Counted from the stretch's first letter, positions 1 to 12,352 are shown. The stretch: DNA of 64,000 bases from Hymenopus coronatus (GCA_030762935.1 CM060900.1:391209632-391273631), one strand, 5' to 3'. Made by a program: numbers and translations. Notes: a model not told the origin generated them from the sequence alone.

Positions 1-2310
1 CTCTAGATACCCATGAACCTGCTGCTATGACTTGATTGGTTCATTAGAATAGGAACAAACAGAAAAGTGTCATTCATGATACATAGAACAGAGACAGAAA
101 GGAGTAAACGAGTCATACTGTCCTGATACTAAATGTTATGAAAGTTCTTTCTCCTGTGCAGAAAGAAAACAATCAATCAATTACAGTACTGACTCATGTT
201 TTGTAATGTGCTGTAGCTATTACTGGAGTGCATACAAGTACAATAAAATGAATTCAAATGAGACGTGCTTGCTATCCAAATCATTGTGGTAAAACCAAAC
301 AATGGTGTGCTGCAGCACTAAATATAATTGTTACCTTATCCTTTGACTGGTTTTGTTAATTACCCTTATTACAACTTCTATATTTCTCTGTGATACAATA
401 TAAGTAACAAGGTTTGGCCATACCACTGAGCATTATGGGCAGAAAACTTACAACCCAGAAGTGAATTTAATCTTCTAGTATGAATGGTTAAGGAAAGAAA
501 ATACTGAACTTCAATTGTTATTCCTTTGTGTAACAATATGCATGTGTTGTGCAGTTTGTCTGTAATGGCTGCATTTAGTCAGCAAATAATGGCAGAGACA
601 TGTAATACTGGTATAGTGAAACATAAGCAAGGAAACCTCTAAAAAGAAGAGAGAACAGAATTACTCTAAAGTATATAATAAGTTTTATTGAAAGTACCTT
701 TGGTATTAATTAATATCCCCAGATTAGTAGCAGAATTTATTGCTGTTTCTAAAAGCAGCGTAAAGTGTACAAAGCTTTTAAATTAGCCAAGGTGTAACAT
801 CTTATGCATGCAGCTTTTCAACAAGGACAGCTGAAAAATGCACTGAATGTGTATCACACATTAAACAAAGGTGTAGTACAAAGTGGGATTTGGAGTGAAT
901 GGTGGCCATTGTTGTTGACCAACTAAGCATCAATCCTAATGATTCAGACAGTTTGGGTGCAGCTACAACAGATGACTTGCATCTTGAAAGAACCAGACCA
1001 CTTTCATCTTCATAGCTCTTCTGAGTTGGCAATATATTAAAGAAAATGTGGAGTGTATGGTTGTTCGTATGTGAATGTTAACATTTGCAAAGTACGGTTG
1101 GCGTGATATATGTATGCAAAACTTCCAGAACAGTATATCTGCACTTTGTAATTTTACAGGCGAATTTTACATTCCATATGGAGTACAAACTTCTCAACTT
1201 GTTTTATTTACTACAAATTTTGTAGAATTAATCATTATCTATTAACACTGAAAATACAGAGCTACTTCTTTCCCTGTCAAATTAGTGAAACATAGGTATG
1301 TGGTTTTATGATTGTACAGTAGAAGAGTACATTCTAGTTTGTTTACACTGTTGGTGAAGTAAGGATGGATAAATAATAGAACTATATCACGGCTTTCATA
1401 ACAATCAGATAAATAACTGCTATAAAATTCTGTGTATGCATTGTAGAAATTATCAACCTTTATTTACTGACAGAAGAACTGTACTTTATGTTATGCATAA
1501 ATAATTTTGAATGTAAATCTTCCCTTTACATAAGTTCCATTCTTTATACTGACAGAAATACTTTACAATAGTCGTCATTCATGTTCTATTCATTGTTTTA
1601 CTCCCTTTTCTCATGATAGGTTTTACCATGCAGGCATGCTCTTGTAACAGAATTAAAATTACTAAAGGTCAATATTTATCACAGTCTAGAAACTTCCAAG
1701 AAAGGTAATAAGATGTACATAAAACTGTTATGTGACTCAGACGTAACTCTTGACACCTAGAAAGCATTTAACACATACACCAGCTACAAGTAGAATTTTT
1801 TTCATTTATAGGAAAACCGATGATGATGGCAAGCCCAGAAAACATGCAATATTGCCCTTATGCACTTCATTTGTTGTCAACCTAATATTGGAATCGACCG
1901 CTAGATTCATGGCCCTCAGCAATGCCTGTTGTCACTCTGTAATTGTGGATTCAACTCTTAAAAAACAGCCTTTGGCTACTGAACTATACAAAACATCATA
2001 CAGTAAAATAACTATCCAACCAACTTCATGCATTCCATCCACATTCAGACAAATATAGTCAAAAGTCCATATTAACGCTTACTTTACTTTCGAAAGCAAA
2101 AATTCATTAAAACAGAACAAAATAAATGCTTGATGTTGTTTGGAACATTATCTGGAAATCCCGAAATTTACCAGAAGATAGGCCTCAAAGTTTAGATTTT
2201 CTTTTTTTTTTTTTAATTCTGCATTTACAGGGAGCATCAACAAACTGTTTCAATTTGCAACTAAAAAATGTAACTAAAATTAAATTGGGTAACTGCTTTG
2301 GTTCTGTGTC
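1..2310. other. AT-rich DNA, no gene recognised
   Basis: I see no reading frame with a recognisable protein motif, no repeat unit and no RNA gene here. Short open frames are scattered through all frames, as expected by chance. Confidence 0.5.
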
Positions 2311-2545
2311 TCATTCTATATAGGACATGACAGACTGATTAATGTTGCTCAGAGGCCTTTTTATCAGACAGGTTATTTTACATGCCATATATCTACAACA
2401 TGGGACCAGCAGTTTTATTTCTCTTCGAAAGGAACCCATGCTATAGATTTTTACACCACAAAAAATCCATCTCCCTGTGTCAGATTTGAACTTGAAACCA
2501 TGAGAACTAGAGACCACTATATTGCTCCTAGATCACAGAGAACCA
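2311..2545 (-). repeat. tRNA-derived SINE, family A copy 1
   Basis: Read on the minus strand, a degraded tRNA-like head lies near 2500-2545, with a B-box-like AAGTTCAAATCTG. A body follows that contains GATTTTTT, a CTTTCGAAG block, TAGATATATGGCATG and GGCCTCTGAGCAAC. The same blocks, in the same order, occur in the copies at 9.4-9.6 kb and 11.2 kb, which supports a shared SINE family. The Pol III A box is weak in this copy. No flanking target duplication was identified. Confidence 0.6.
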
Positions 2546-4410
2546 CTCGACTTGCAACTGTGTGTATTGAAGAATATTCTAAAATTCCTGTTAAACTTTA
2601 ATTATAGGGTAATTCTGCACGATGGCTCTATTAATTCTGGCGAGCAATAAATGAAGTAACACATTCAGAAATGTGTAAACATTTAAAAGGGAGTGTTTTC
2701 TATAAAGTAGAAAATGAAATGCATATAACCATGACTATAACATTTAACTATGTACAGATTATATGTAAAACCACAACAATGAAAAGCAATAATATTGCAA
2801 AACAAAACACAAGTAATCTTCAAAGCAAAGCATAAGTAATGTAGCGAATAAATGCTGAAAAAATGATTGGGAAAACTAACAATATCTGAAATTTTATAAA
2901 AAATATCAGTACTCCTTATAAAGGGTAGTTTGTGGTGGAGAAATATTCTTGAACATATTCATAATAAATTGTATCTTTGAAAGTTACTAAATTTAAAGGG
3001 AAAACCTCCACAGACAATCTGGATGTTAAACTGTTGAAAATATTGACAGGATTTGAAATGTGCTAGATTGCCAAGGTTTTTTGACTTCATCATCGATGCC
3101 TCGGATACAGCTTGTTGTACGATCCTTGGCCACGACTACTCCACCCTCTACTTACAAAAAACATCTCTCTGCCACACTTTGTGGTTTAAGCCCCTCCAAA
3201 CTTTGCGGCTTAGGGTCCTAAAGATTAAAGCAGACCAGCTAGACACTACAAAGGAGCTCTGGCAGAATAACAAAATATCAAATCTGGATCACATATAGAA
3301 ATGACCAAACCCACACAAATTGTGGGTGGCATTCAGAGAATACACTTTTATGAAGTTGGCACTTCATTTAACACTCGTCAGAATTAATAGAGACCCTGCA
3401 CAGAACAACTAATTACAGTTCTCAAAATTGGTTATGTGTGGCTAATGAATATCTGACTAGCCCTATTCACATATATGTTTTCGACTTATACCTATCGTTT
3501 TATTTTATTTGTTTTGTAGATTTGGATTAGTTGAAAAGACAAGCACAGAAATCTCAAACATCATATATTATTCGAAAAAACGCCCCAAAACAAACATTCA
3601 TGAGATATACTGTCAATTGCAGTCAAATCTATGTACAACACAGGCACTTTTAATTATAACACAATTTAAAGATGGTGTTTTGTATGTTATTAATTACGCT
3701 GCATATCTCACAACTGTATGTGTTCAAACAAACAAAAACGTCAAATTACTATTCCAAGCATCCGAGAATTTTCTACCCCAATCTTCTGCTGCCTGAAGCA
3801 TTTAAAAGAAGTCCTTTAGTACAGAAAACGAAATAATATTTATTTACTTACCGCTGCGGACTACTAAAAATACCACTGTATGGAACAGCATACACCTCCA
3901 ACTATTTCTTTCCATTTCGTAAATCCCGTTTGTGGTGTCGGATGAAAATCCACAATATTTAATACACTCTACTGAAAGGATACGTCAACTTTCACATTAA
4001 TTGTTTTTATTTAAACCACAAAGAACAGTTACAATTTTTAAACAGGAATACATGTAATGTGTACCAATAATTCGATATTTTTATTTGTAAATTTCATTGA
4101 ATTATTTGATAAATTGAAACAGTAACACCTTCTTTCCTACTTGTTAAAAAGCATGTTTACTTGTTTCAATGTAATCAGTTTCAAGTTTCCCTTAAACGTG
4201 CATTGAATTTCCCACAACTCTGAGATTTTTCCCACATACTCAACATTATGTTAGAAATCATTTAAAAGAAAACAAACGAATAAACTAACAACTATGGATC
4301 TATAAACTATTTAAAATATGACTCACCAAATCTACACAGAATGTTTGAATTGTGAAACTCTGATGGATATTACCATTACCTCCTACAGTTACTAGCCATG
4401 ATGATCGTAA
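2546..4410. other. No gene recognised; one GC-richer patch at 3050-3300
   Basis: The stretch is mostly AT-rich. The patch at 3053-3298 is open for 81 codons and contains IIDASD, faintly like an RNase H block, but nothing around it supports that reading. A 95-codon frame at 3509-3796 matches nothing I know. Confidence 0.4.
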
Positions 4411-4415
4411 ATTTG

Positions 4416-4890
4416 GTAACACTGCACGTAGGCTGAGGATTCTGCAGAAAGTAAATACGTTAAAGCGGTTCACTTAAAGTTACGCCTTTTCAAGGCGCTT
4501 GTGGTCCCCCTGATGCTCTATGCCTGCGAAGTGTGGGATATGGCAAGAGACTCCTGGCTTCTCTGGTTACAGCGGGTACAGAATAGAGGACTTCGGTCCA
4601 TATATTCTGTATGTCGACGTTTCCCTTTGAGGCTACTACATGAAGCTTCGCCCCTCCCATATGTGGAAGATGTTATCAGGCGCCAGGTTCAAAAATTCTA
4701 CGCCAGATTGGGCGACCATGAGAACGCACTTGTCAGATCTCTGGGGTAGTACTTACCCTCTGAACGCCGAAAGAGGCGGTTCCGGGTTCCCCGCATGGCT
4801 TGTGGGCACCCCGGTAACATGGGCTTTAAACCAGCCAACAGCGTAATAGCTGAACAAAGCACTCCCCCCTAACAGTGGGAGAGGTCAATC
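4416..4890 (+). pseudogene. 3' fragment of a Jockey-type non-LTR retrotransposon ORF2
   Basis: This is the C-terminal tail of a non-LTR reverse transcriptase, the part after the catalytic fingers and palm. Visible motifs are LRILQKVNTLKRF (about 4434-4472), then, after a one-step frameshift, VPLMLYACEVWD (from about 4503), LQRVQNRGLRSI and VQKFYARLGDHEN. This order (a YxxxxxPLxxYACxxWG-like block, a QNxxLR block, then a FYxRL block) is the signature of Jockey-group ORF2 tails, and the complete element at 24.7-29.2 kb shows the same order. Endonuclease and catalytic RT domains are absent, so the copy is 5'-truncated, which is typical of target-primed integration. The frame closes at 4749. An A-rich run near 4910 could be the old tail. 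Confidence 0.75.
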
Positions 4891-5373
4891 AAAATTTCAC
4901 CACCACAATTAAATAAAAAATAAACACCAGCGGAGCACAGGAAAGGATGCTGCTCCTGAAGAGCAACCATTCGAGGAGCCTACCAGCGCTATCTCCTTAA
5001 CACCAACACTTGAAAACTCCAAAATTAAAACCTCAACCTTCACCTCATTCCTGTGGTTTAACCCTTACCAGGGTAGGTACAGAGCAACAACACCTAGGCT
5101 CACCACGAGCCTACCAGACACGCATGCACACACGCACGTTGAAGCGATGTTTTAAATTTGTTTTCAAATACAGTAATATTACAATTGCATCACGTGTATT
5201 TACAACTGACGTCCTTTTTCTCGTTCATAATATTTCATGTTGTGATAATCAGATAGAAAGCTGCTATAGTAAGTATTCTCTTGTATTATATTGCACATAG
5301 TCTGTACTTGTACTAGATATTGTAATCTTTCGCGAAATTATTGGTAATTAAAATCTTTTGAAATATATCTCAG

Positions 5374-6003
5374 ATGCGTAGAAAGTGCTGTGTCCCTGGA
5401 TGAAAGTCAAATTATGACACCACGGTAAAGTCACAAGGCAGTATTTCTACATTTTCATTCCCTAAAGAAGAAACAAAGAGGCCGGCGTGGATTCCACGAA
5501 AAGACTGGTGTCCAACATCGTCATCAGCTGTGTGTGCCAACCACTTTGACGAAAAGGACATAATTATTAATGCAAATTGGAAACATTGAAATGGTTCTGT
5601 TACAAAAATTACGTTGCGATGCCCTAAATTATAAGAAAATGCAGTACCCTGTAAATTCCAGCATTTACCAACAAACTTACGTAGCACTATTCCAACAGAG
5701 AGAAGAAATCCGGAATCCGGGTGGGAGCATATTAGACAAAGAAATGAAGCAAAAAAGTTGGAGCTGGAGAAACAAGCTACAGTGACTAATTATGAATTAT
5801 TTGTAAATATTTTCGCTGAGAAACTAAAGCTCAGTAAATGGGAGTTTAAGGTAATAGATAATGGTGTTTGGTTTTACTTGTTAAACATTGATTTGGATAT
5901 TGAAGTATTTTCCAGGCTCTGTAACGTGTGTAGTGTAATGGTAGACAAAAATGGGAATGTGAAGGTACATTTAAAAGAAATGAAATATCCACAAATGATT
6001 TGA
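5374..6003 (+). pseudogene. THAP-domain / P-element-type transposase N-terminal region, broken by three stops
   Basis: One frame of 210 codons reads as a THAP zinc finger followed by a P-element-like region. It starts MRRKCCVPG, continues STFSFPKEETKRPAWIP, RKDWCPTSSSAVC and ANHF (the C2CH ligand set with its AxxCxxHF block), and then has an AVPxxF-like box at about codons 88-93. Further on, NYELFVNIFAEKL and FYLLNIDLDIEV resemble the segment that follows the THAP domain in P-element-type transposases. In-frame stops lie at 5401-5403 (TGA, at the position expected for the second zinc-binding cysteine), 5587-5589 (TGA) and 5632-5634 (TAA). The frame is otherwise free of indels and ends with TGA at 6001-6003. 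No catalytic domain is visible downstream. It could instead be a decayed stand-alone THAP gene. Confidence 0.75.
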
Positions 6004-6960
6004 GTGATACACTTTATTGTGGTGTCACATTACGTAAATGGTCACAGCTAAGTAACTTGTTTGAGAGGTACTATAACCCTAGCGTTCACTTTGTTGAAGT
6101 GTAGGAGGCAGTGGTATTATCCTTGTAATTAGACGAGAGCACACTAATTGCTCAGTATAGAGAGAGATGGATAGAGGAGAATTACATTTGCACCACGACA
6201 TAGAGAGTATACAGAAAACAAACTTAAGGGTGGCCCGTTTGTTGTGCGTGAAGCTCAGCACTGCGCTAGACGCCAAATTGAGACCTAGAAATCGTAGAGC
6301 GAAATCTATTTATTACATACAATTAAACATTCAAACGTTTAAAATAATAAGGCACGAACATATGAAATAAAAATCTTATGTGTGGCATACACATGACTTT
6401 CTCTGCTTGCGCTCCTACAAACTACTTATACGGCTGCTTATTCCTCCCGTTCCTTCTTAATAAAGATACATTTTAACTGTGCATTACGTTAAGCGATAGT
6501 CAAATATTTTCGATACCACCCGCTATGTGAAGCTTGCTCTCCAACACACTATTTTTATGGCTGCTTATTCTTCTGTTCCGTAATAATACACTTGAATTTT
6601 AATCGCGCATTTCGTTATGAATATGAACGATAGTCAAAATTTTTCGATGCCAGCCGCTATATGATGCTTTAAGATCACATAAACCTGAAAAAAAAAAAAA
6701 CAAGAAAGCCTGAATGGTAATTTCCACCTCAGACAGTATATGTATTTGGAAATTTTAATTACTAACAGGGAGTATCTTATAAATGATTAATTCCACAAAA
6801 ATTGCACTTTACAAATTGTGGGCTTTAACGGCATATAAACAATTAACAGTCAAACTGGCGAAGACTTCAAAGCACATGACCAGAGAATTCAAAATATACA
6901 TTTCATTTGTCAAGCAAAGGTTTTAAACAGTTAGCCTTTTAATAAAAATCGTTAATCCTT
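6004..6960. other. No gene recognised; possible outer edge of family R repeat
   Basis: The DNA is AT-rich. Two stretches (about 6500-6540 and 6610-6670) share wording such as GATAGTCAAA...TTTCGATxCCA, so a short old duplication is likely. The part after about 6770 weakly resembles the outer end of family R. Confidence 0.3.
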
Positions 6961-6964
6961 TTTA

Positions 6965-7118
6965 CATTCTCTAGCCCGTATGTACAATGTACGCAGCGGA
7001 TAGAGAAGAAACCAGTGTATTCCACCCAAAAATTCGATACCGAGATCTTACCGAAAATATATGCTTTGAGTCCGAAAAAAATCACTTTTAGAAAAAGTTC
7101 TGCGCGCGTGCCCGCACA

Positions 7119-7178
<60 letters not shown>

Positions 7179-7900
7179 GCTCATAAACGAGAAGTCGGTT
7201 AAATACCAAACTTAGTATATCAGTTCAGTATTTTCCAAGGGTACTAAGCGAAGAATTTCAAGGAAATCCCCTCCAGCCCCAACTACCAATTACGTGGAAC
7301 ATTTTTCGAACATTTTGATATTCTCAAAAACGGTTTTGATTAAAACGTCATGTTTAAGATATTTTTATGACAAACCAAACATATCTTGAATTTTCTGGGA
7401 ATAGTCTCTAAAGACATTTTCATTGTGGTTGACCGTTATATGCTTTTGTATAACTGGTAAAACATAAGTGTAGATATCCTTAAAACACAAAATTTATGTC
7501 ATACCCCTCTTCTATTTTTTTTTTCTTAGAGTTGACCGTTTTAGACATATTCTGGGTTGTTGGTATCAGTTTAAAATACTTAAACTATTCTCATACAGGA
7601 AGTCATTCCTAGGAATTAAAGAAAACCGAATTTCAATTGTTTTACGGAGCCACCGGCTTTTAAAGTTTTGACTAGCGCTTTAGCATTACATTCTCTCATT
7701 TCCGTTCTACTTACAAAGAAGCAAGTAATAAGAATAATTCTGGTAATCTTTATTTCGATTAATATGATGTAGATAAAAGAATAATATTTTGTAAGACAAG
7801 TTTGTTTGTACAACAGCTACAGAAAGTCATGTAAATGTAACACTTCAGATTTTTTTGGCTGTTTTGTTTGCTATTCATATCCACAAAACGAACCCTAGCA
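6965..7900 (+). repeat. Dispersed non-coding repeat, family R copy 1
   Basis: Blocks shared in order with the copies at 9.2 and 11.7 kb are: a TATTCCACCxAAAATTC block, a (TG)n tract, AGTTCAGTATTTTCCAAGG, CATTTTTCGAA, TCTCAAAAACGG, ATGACAAAC, GGGAATAGTCTC and, near 7620-7690, GAATTTCAATTG and TTTTGACTAGCGCTTTAGC. No open frame is conserved between copies, so the repeat looks non-coding. Edges are approximate. Confidence 0.65.
7123..7178. repeat. (TG)n microsatellite inside family R copy 1
   Basis: A nearly pure TG run of about 28 units. It sits where the other family R copies have shorter GTGTG-rich sequence, so it probably expanded from a short internal tract. Confidence 0.95.
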
Positions 7901-8404
7901 ACATGCAATGATGGTTAAGAAAATATGTTGGTAGAAGTAAATGACTCAATGACCTACCAAGTTTTATTTAATCAAAGAATAAAAACGTTTAAGAAGCTGA
8001 ATTATAATGCGCGGTAAATAGGTTCGACAGAATGAATTAGTCCTGTCATGCAAAAGAAAAATAGAACACGCAATCTGAAATTTCATGCAGTGTTGTGACA
8101 AAGAACAGTTAACGGAAAGTTAATGACTTTTCCATTGATCAGGAAATGAACAGAATTATATCTTTAAACCCAGCAGAAGAAAGCAATGATTCGGAAGAAG
8201 ATGTAGAGACAGATTGCAACAGTGGGTGAAAGCGAGTGACACAGCTGAATCAACCTGAAGAAGCCGACGAGAAGAGGCATCTTATAAGGAAAGTAGGGGG
8301 ATGACTTCAGCTTCGGTAAGTCACACCTCCAACTGCATTTTGTTCACGGTTTACTTATAGTAATTATTTCTCGCGATAGTTGCCAAATGGGCGAATTAGC
8401 AATA

Positions 8405-8910
8405 TATTTGTTATAAACCTAAGTAGGCTGCCAATATTATCTGCGATATTCCCTCTCCTTGTTTTTGCTTCTGCTATTCGAGAAACCACAACCAAATACC
8501 ACACACGCATTGACCATTTTCAGGTTTAAAACTTACATTCTAAATATACTGCTTAATTGAACATTTAACACCACAAAAGCACTTAAATAGGTACCCTAAC
8601 ATAGGTATTGAAAAATTTCCTTTTCTCGTTTCATTCTTCTGCAATGCGAGAAACCACGAGAAAACCACTCACGTATTGACCATTATATTGTTTTAAAACG
8701 TACACTAAATTTATTACTTAATTGAACATTTAACAACACAAAATCACCTAAATAAGTACTCTAACCTATGTATTGAACCATTCCTTTTTCCTTGGTTTTA
8801 TCTTCTACTATACTAGAAACCACAACCAATCACCACACACGTATATAGGGGTTTAAAACCTACAGTCCAAATGAACTGCTTAAATGACATTTAACACCAA
8901 AAAAAAATCT
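8405..8910. repeat. Tandem array, three units of about 167 bp
   Basis: The block AGAAACCAC recurs at 8481 and 8649, and AGAAAC recurs at 8815, spacings of 168 and 166 bp. Each unit repeats CTTCTxCxAT, the AGAAACCAC block, CACACxxxTAT, a GTTTAAAAC block, and GCTTAAxTGAACATTTAACACCA. Divergence is moderate. No coding potential is seen. Confidence 0.85.
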
Positions 8911-9389
8911 TATTTTTGGTTGTACGTTTAACCCACAGAAGCCGTACACATCTCAAATGATTATAACCACAATATGGCGTCTTGACAACAACTTGCTTCA
9001 TTAAACAAATCCACAAGGCGAGGGCATTTCTAATATATACTTTCTATATCTGTGTTTGATAACACAATACATCCATATTGTTTATTAGTAAGCATCGTTT
9101 TGTGCACACTAAAATATCCAACATATGTGTGCATTTATACTGTCAAAAGCTGTGTAATATAGTCTATAATTATTTTCTCTAGTACGTATGTATATAGTTA
9201 AGGTTTTATTCCACCAAAAATTCAATACCGATATTTCACTGGAAATAAAGATTTTGAGATTCCCTGAATCCAAAAATCCAAGAAAAAGCAGTTTTTTTTT
9301 GGAAAACTGTCCGTGTGGTGTGTGGTGGAAGAGAAATAAAATGGAATGTTATTTATGGACGCTCTTTAACTTCTATAGCTCTCAGCGTC

Positions 9390-9622
9390 CCATTCTATAC
9401 TCTCGTAACAGGCCGCTTAAATTTGCTCAGAGGTCTCTTTTACAGGCTTGTGGTTCTTTTGCATGCCGTATATCTACGACACGGGACCAACGGCTTTAGT
9501 TACCTTCCAAAGGAAAACATGTAAGGATTTTTATGGCCGAAAAAATCCATGGTCCTCCGCCAGGGTTGAACCTGTGATCTTGGGTGTATGAAGTTAGCAT
9601 GGTAACCATACACCACGAAGAG
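9390..9622 (-). repeat. tRNA-derived SINE, family A copy 2
   Basis: On the minus strand the head reads GTGGTGTATGGTTACCATGC (A-box region) followed about 30 nt later by AGGTTCAACCCTGG (B box). The body has a GGCCATAAAAATCC block, CTTTGGAAGG and TAGATATACGGCATGC. It lies inside family R copy 2, so it inserted after that repeat dispersed. Confidence 0.75.
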
Positions 9623-10179
9623 GCAACATAGCTCAAAAGCGAAAATTGCGTTAAACAGAAAAGTTAATATTTAAGTTCAGTATCTTCCAAGGTTATGACA
9701 CCAAGATTTTCAAGAAAATCCTCACCCCTTTACTGCCTCTTTGCATGTATCATTTTTCGAATTTTTTTGAAATTTCTCAAAAATGGCTCTAACGATTTTG
9801 ATTTAAGTACCATATGCTTAAGATACTTTCATGACAAACGAAATGTAAATATTGATTTTTCTAGGAATAGCCTCAGAAGATCTCTGCATTCTCAATGACT
9901 TTGTATAACATGTAAAACTAACAGATCGACCATAACTTACTACATAGAAAATATAGATCTCGTTACAACGCACAGTTTGTTATATACTTTTTTAGAGTTA
10001 TCCGTTTCCACGATATTTTTTGTTATTGGTTTCAATTATAAACTGTTTAAACTTTTCTCAAACGAGAAGTCATCTTTAGTTTCTTCTCTTTTGTTTTACT
10101 GCTAGCTACGTTAAGATAACTGAATTTCAATTGTTTAACATAGCTCTAACTTTTAAAAGATTTGACTATCACTTTAGCT

Positions 10180-10232
10180 CACCTGCGGTGCCAGAGCAGC
10201 AAAAGCGGGCGTTAAACACTACGAAAAAAAAA
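10180..10232 (+). repeat. 53-bp mini-retroposon (SINE-B 3' tail), copy 1
   Basis: The insert carries GCGGTGCC and GCGGGCGTTAAACACT, matching the last part of the full SINE-B at 17.1-17.35 kb. It is flanked by 13-bp direct repeats TATCACTTTAGCT (10167-10179) and TATCGCTTTAGCT (10233-10245), one mismatch apart. These look like a target-site duplication in the surrounding family R copy. Confidence 0.8.
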
Positions 10233-10300
10233 TATCGCTTTAGCTTAGTGTATTCCGTACTTCCTTTCTAGCTACAAGGAAGCAAGTAATAAGACACGGC

Positions 10301-11150
10301 ATCAAATTATGATTACAGTCAATACACTTTTAGTGCAGGGGTTTTAGGTAATGAAATAGTTATCTACTTAATTACACTGCCAATTAAACGTAGATTATTT
10401 AAATTATTAATCATTTCCCGATTTTAAGTCATTATGATTTAGTGGAGGACAATTAAAGTTGTAATTTTTATATTTGATGTTCTTGGCTAGATCGTCTAAT
10501 TTTAAGAGAGAACCTTTAAAATAGCATAATTTGGATAAGTTATTAACATACATTTTTAGTTTCTGAATATAGTTCAACTTTATGTGTTTGTTGTACTTCA
10601 GGTTTTTTTAAGAGTGTATCTTTGTTTACCTATGGCATGAAATGATGATTACATTCAATATACTTTTTTTTATTTTTTAATTATTCATTTTGACCTACCA
10701 GCTAAAAGCCATACAGGCCCCATTTATAATAATTTAACAGAAAATAACAAGTAAATAACATTGATATTTGTCATATGACACCATTAACATACGTACATTG
10801 TCTGAAAAGTATAGAGGTTATAAGAAATTAAAATGAATATGATGAAGCTTATAAAAAGCTAATAAATACAAATTTCAGGTAAATTAAAAAAATAAAATTA
10901 AAATAATATTAACAAGTTTGTAAACTAAGAGATGAAATGTGAATCTGTATTATTAACAATGTTAACATGAAGAAAGGACGCATACTTATTAAAAATTAGG
11001 TTGAATCAGTCTTGTTCAATTTCGTTGTCCCACAGTGACGTATCTAGAATTTGACTCCTGGGGGGGGGGGGGTCATAAATATGTTTTATAGTTGAAGTTT
11101 GAGTTTGGAATAACGCTCCCTTCTTATCACGCCATAATTTAAAAAACTGC
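10301..11150. other. AT-rich DNA, no gene recognised
   Basis: No coding motif is visible. Two similar phrases, ATTATGATTACAGTCAATA (about 10305) and ATGATGATTACATTCAATA (about 10640), suggest a local duplication. A run of 13 G lies at 11060-11072. Confidence 0.35.
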
Positions 11151-11156
11151 AATAGC

Positions 11157-11350
11157 AATATTTCTCCGTGGTTTAGGGGTAACGTGCTAGCCTCTAGTTT
11201 CCAAGATCGCGGGTTCAAATCTGGGGGGGGGGCTGATTGATTTTATTCGGTCATAAAAATTCTTAGCTTAGCTTCCTTCGGAGGGGAAGTAAAGACATCG
11301 ATCTTGTGTTGTGGATGTATGACACATAAAACCTCAAAACTGATAAATCG
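11157..11350 (+). repeat. tRNA-derived SINE, family A copy 3
   Basis: A-box region GTGGTTTAGGGGTAACGTGC at 11166, then B box GCGGGTTCAAATCTGG at about 11211, followed by a 10-G run, TTTTATTCGGTCATAAAAAT and CTTCCTTCGGAGGGGAAG. These match the bodies of the other two family A copies on the opposite strand. Confidence 0.75.
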
Positions 11351-11674
11351 AACTCTCAGGAAATTTAAGTGATCTTTCACGCCTAAATGGGATGTTGAGA
11401 ACTATATCATTAAAAATACTCCATAAGTAAAACTTACTCTCCTTTTTACATATTCAATACAAACTTGTTTTTAATTTTGGACTTTATATTTCATTTCAGA
11501 CGATTTTGCAGATTACTAAGAACAAATTAAAGCAAAGAAAGAGTTTCAGTAGTAGATTTATTTGTGATCTAGATGAGTATATTCCTATATTATACCGCCT
11601 ACTTTATCTTTTTTTTTAATTTCAATAGCTAATCCACCTTCATAATTTAGTTTAGCTTGTATTTTTAGCTTCTC

Positions 11675-12145
11675 TATCACGTACAGTGTACATAATAGGT
11701 AGGGAAGGTATTGCATTGTAGTGATATTTTATCGAAAATAAATGTTTTAAGGACACTGAATCCTAGAAAAGTGTTTTAGAATAAAATCTGCGTGTGCGTT
11801 TGTGAACAGCATAACTATAAAAAAAATAGGTTAAGTAACAAACTTGGTATTTGAATTTAGCCTCTTTCAAATATGCGACGCGAAGGTTTTAGGAAAATTC
11901 CCCATCCGTTCCAGTCTAGCGTTTATATGGAATATTTTTAAACCTATTTTCTCAAAAATGGCTTTAACTGTTTGGATTAAATGCCACCATATATTAAAGA
12001 AATTTAGAGGCAAATAAAATGCATATATTGAGTTTTGTGGGAATAGTCTCTGAAACCTTCTGCATTCTGGAGAAGTTCAGATAAACCATAAGATATAGAT
12101 AAAAACTCATACTACATAAAATGTAGATCTCATTAAAAACATTTT
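11675..12145 (+). repeat. Dispersed non-coding repeat, family R copy 3
   Basis: Shared blocks: ATTTTATCGAAAATAAATG, AACTTGGTATTTGAATTTAG, TCTCAAAAATGGCTTTAAC, GGCAAATAAAATGCATATAT and GGGAATAGTCTCTGAAACC. The right part seen in copies 1 and 2 is missing or too diverged to follow. Confidence 0.65.
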
Positions 12146-12179
12146 ACATTAGTATATAGTTGGCGGATATAGCGCCAAC

Positions 12180-12352
12180 CTTGGAATGACTATCACTTAA
12201 AAAAGACCATATTTTGGTCAATTCTAAAAATTGTTTTGAGAAACTGGACATGTATCAACTATTGAATGGAATGACTATCACTAAAAAAGAATACCATATT
12301 TTGGGCTATTCTAAAAATTGTTTTGATAAACTGGACATGTGCCAGCTATTTC
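12180..12352. repeat. Tandem duplication, two units of about 85 bp
   Basis: GGAATGACTATCACT starts at 12183 and again at 12268. Both are followed by ACCATATTTTGG, ATTCTAAAAATTGTTTTGA and AAACTGGACATGT. The two units are closely similar. Confidence 0.9.

Larger units (their letters stand above)
9180..10300 (+). repeat. Dispersed non-coding repeat, family R copy 2
   Basis: Same block order as copy 1: ATTCCACCAAAAATTC at about 9210, AGTTCAGTATCTTCCAAGG at about 9676, TCTCAAAAATGGCTCTAAC at about 9775, ATGACAAAC at about 9831 and GAATTTCAATTG at about 10122. It is split by a family A SINE (about 9390-9622, opposite strand) and, near its end, by a 53-bp mini-retroposon at 10180-10232. Both insertions must be younger than this copy. 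Confidence 0.7.

Noticed and set aside
3053..3298. 81-codon frame with IIDASD resembling an RNase H start
   Set aside because: The rest of the frame does not follow any RNase H pattern and no neighbouring retroelement blocks are present.
6939..7215. Frames rich in His-Thr or Cys-Val on both strands
   Set aside because: They are translations of the (TG)n tract.
8163..8260. Acidic frame (AEESNDSEEDVETDCNSG) like a piggyBac N-terminus
   Set aside because: Too short, no catalytic region nearby, and acidic low-complexity text is not diagnostic.
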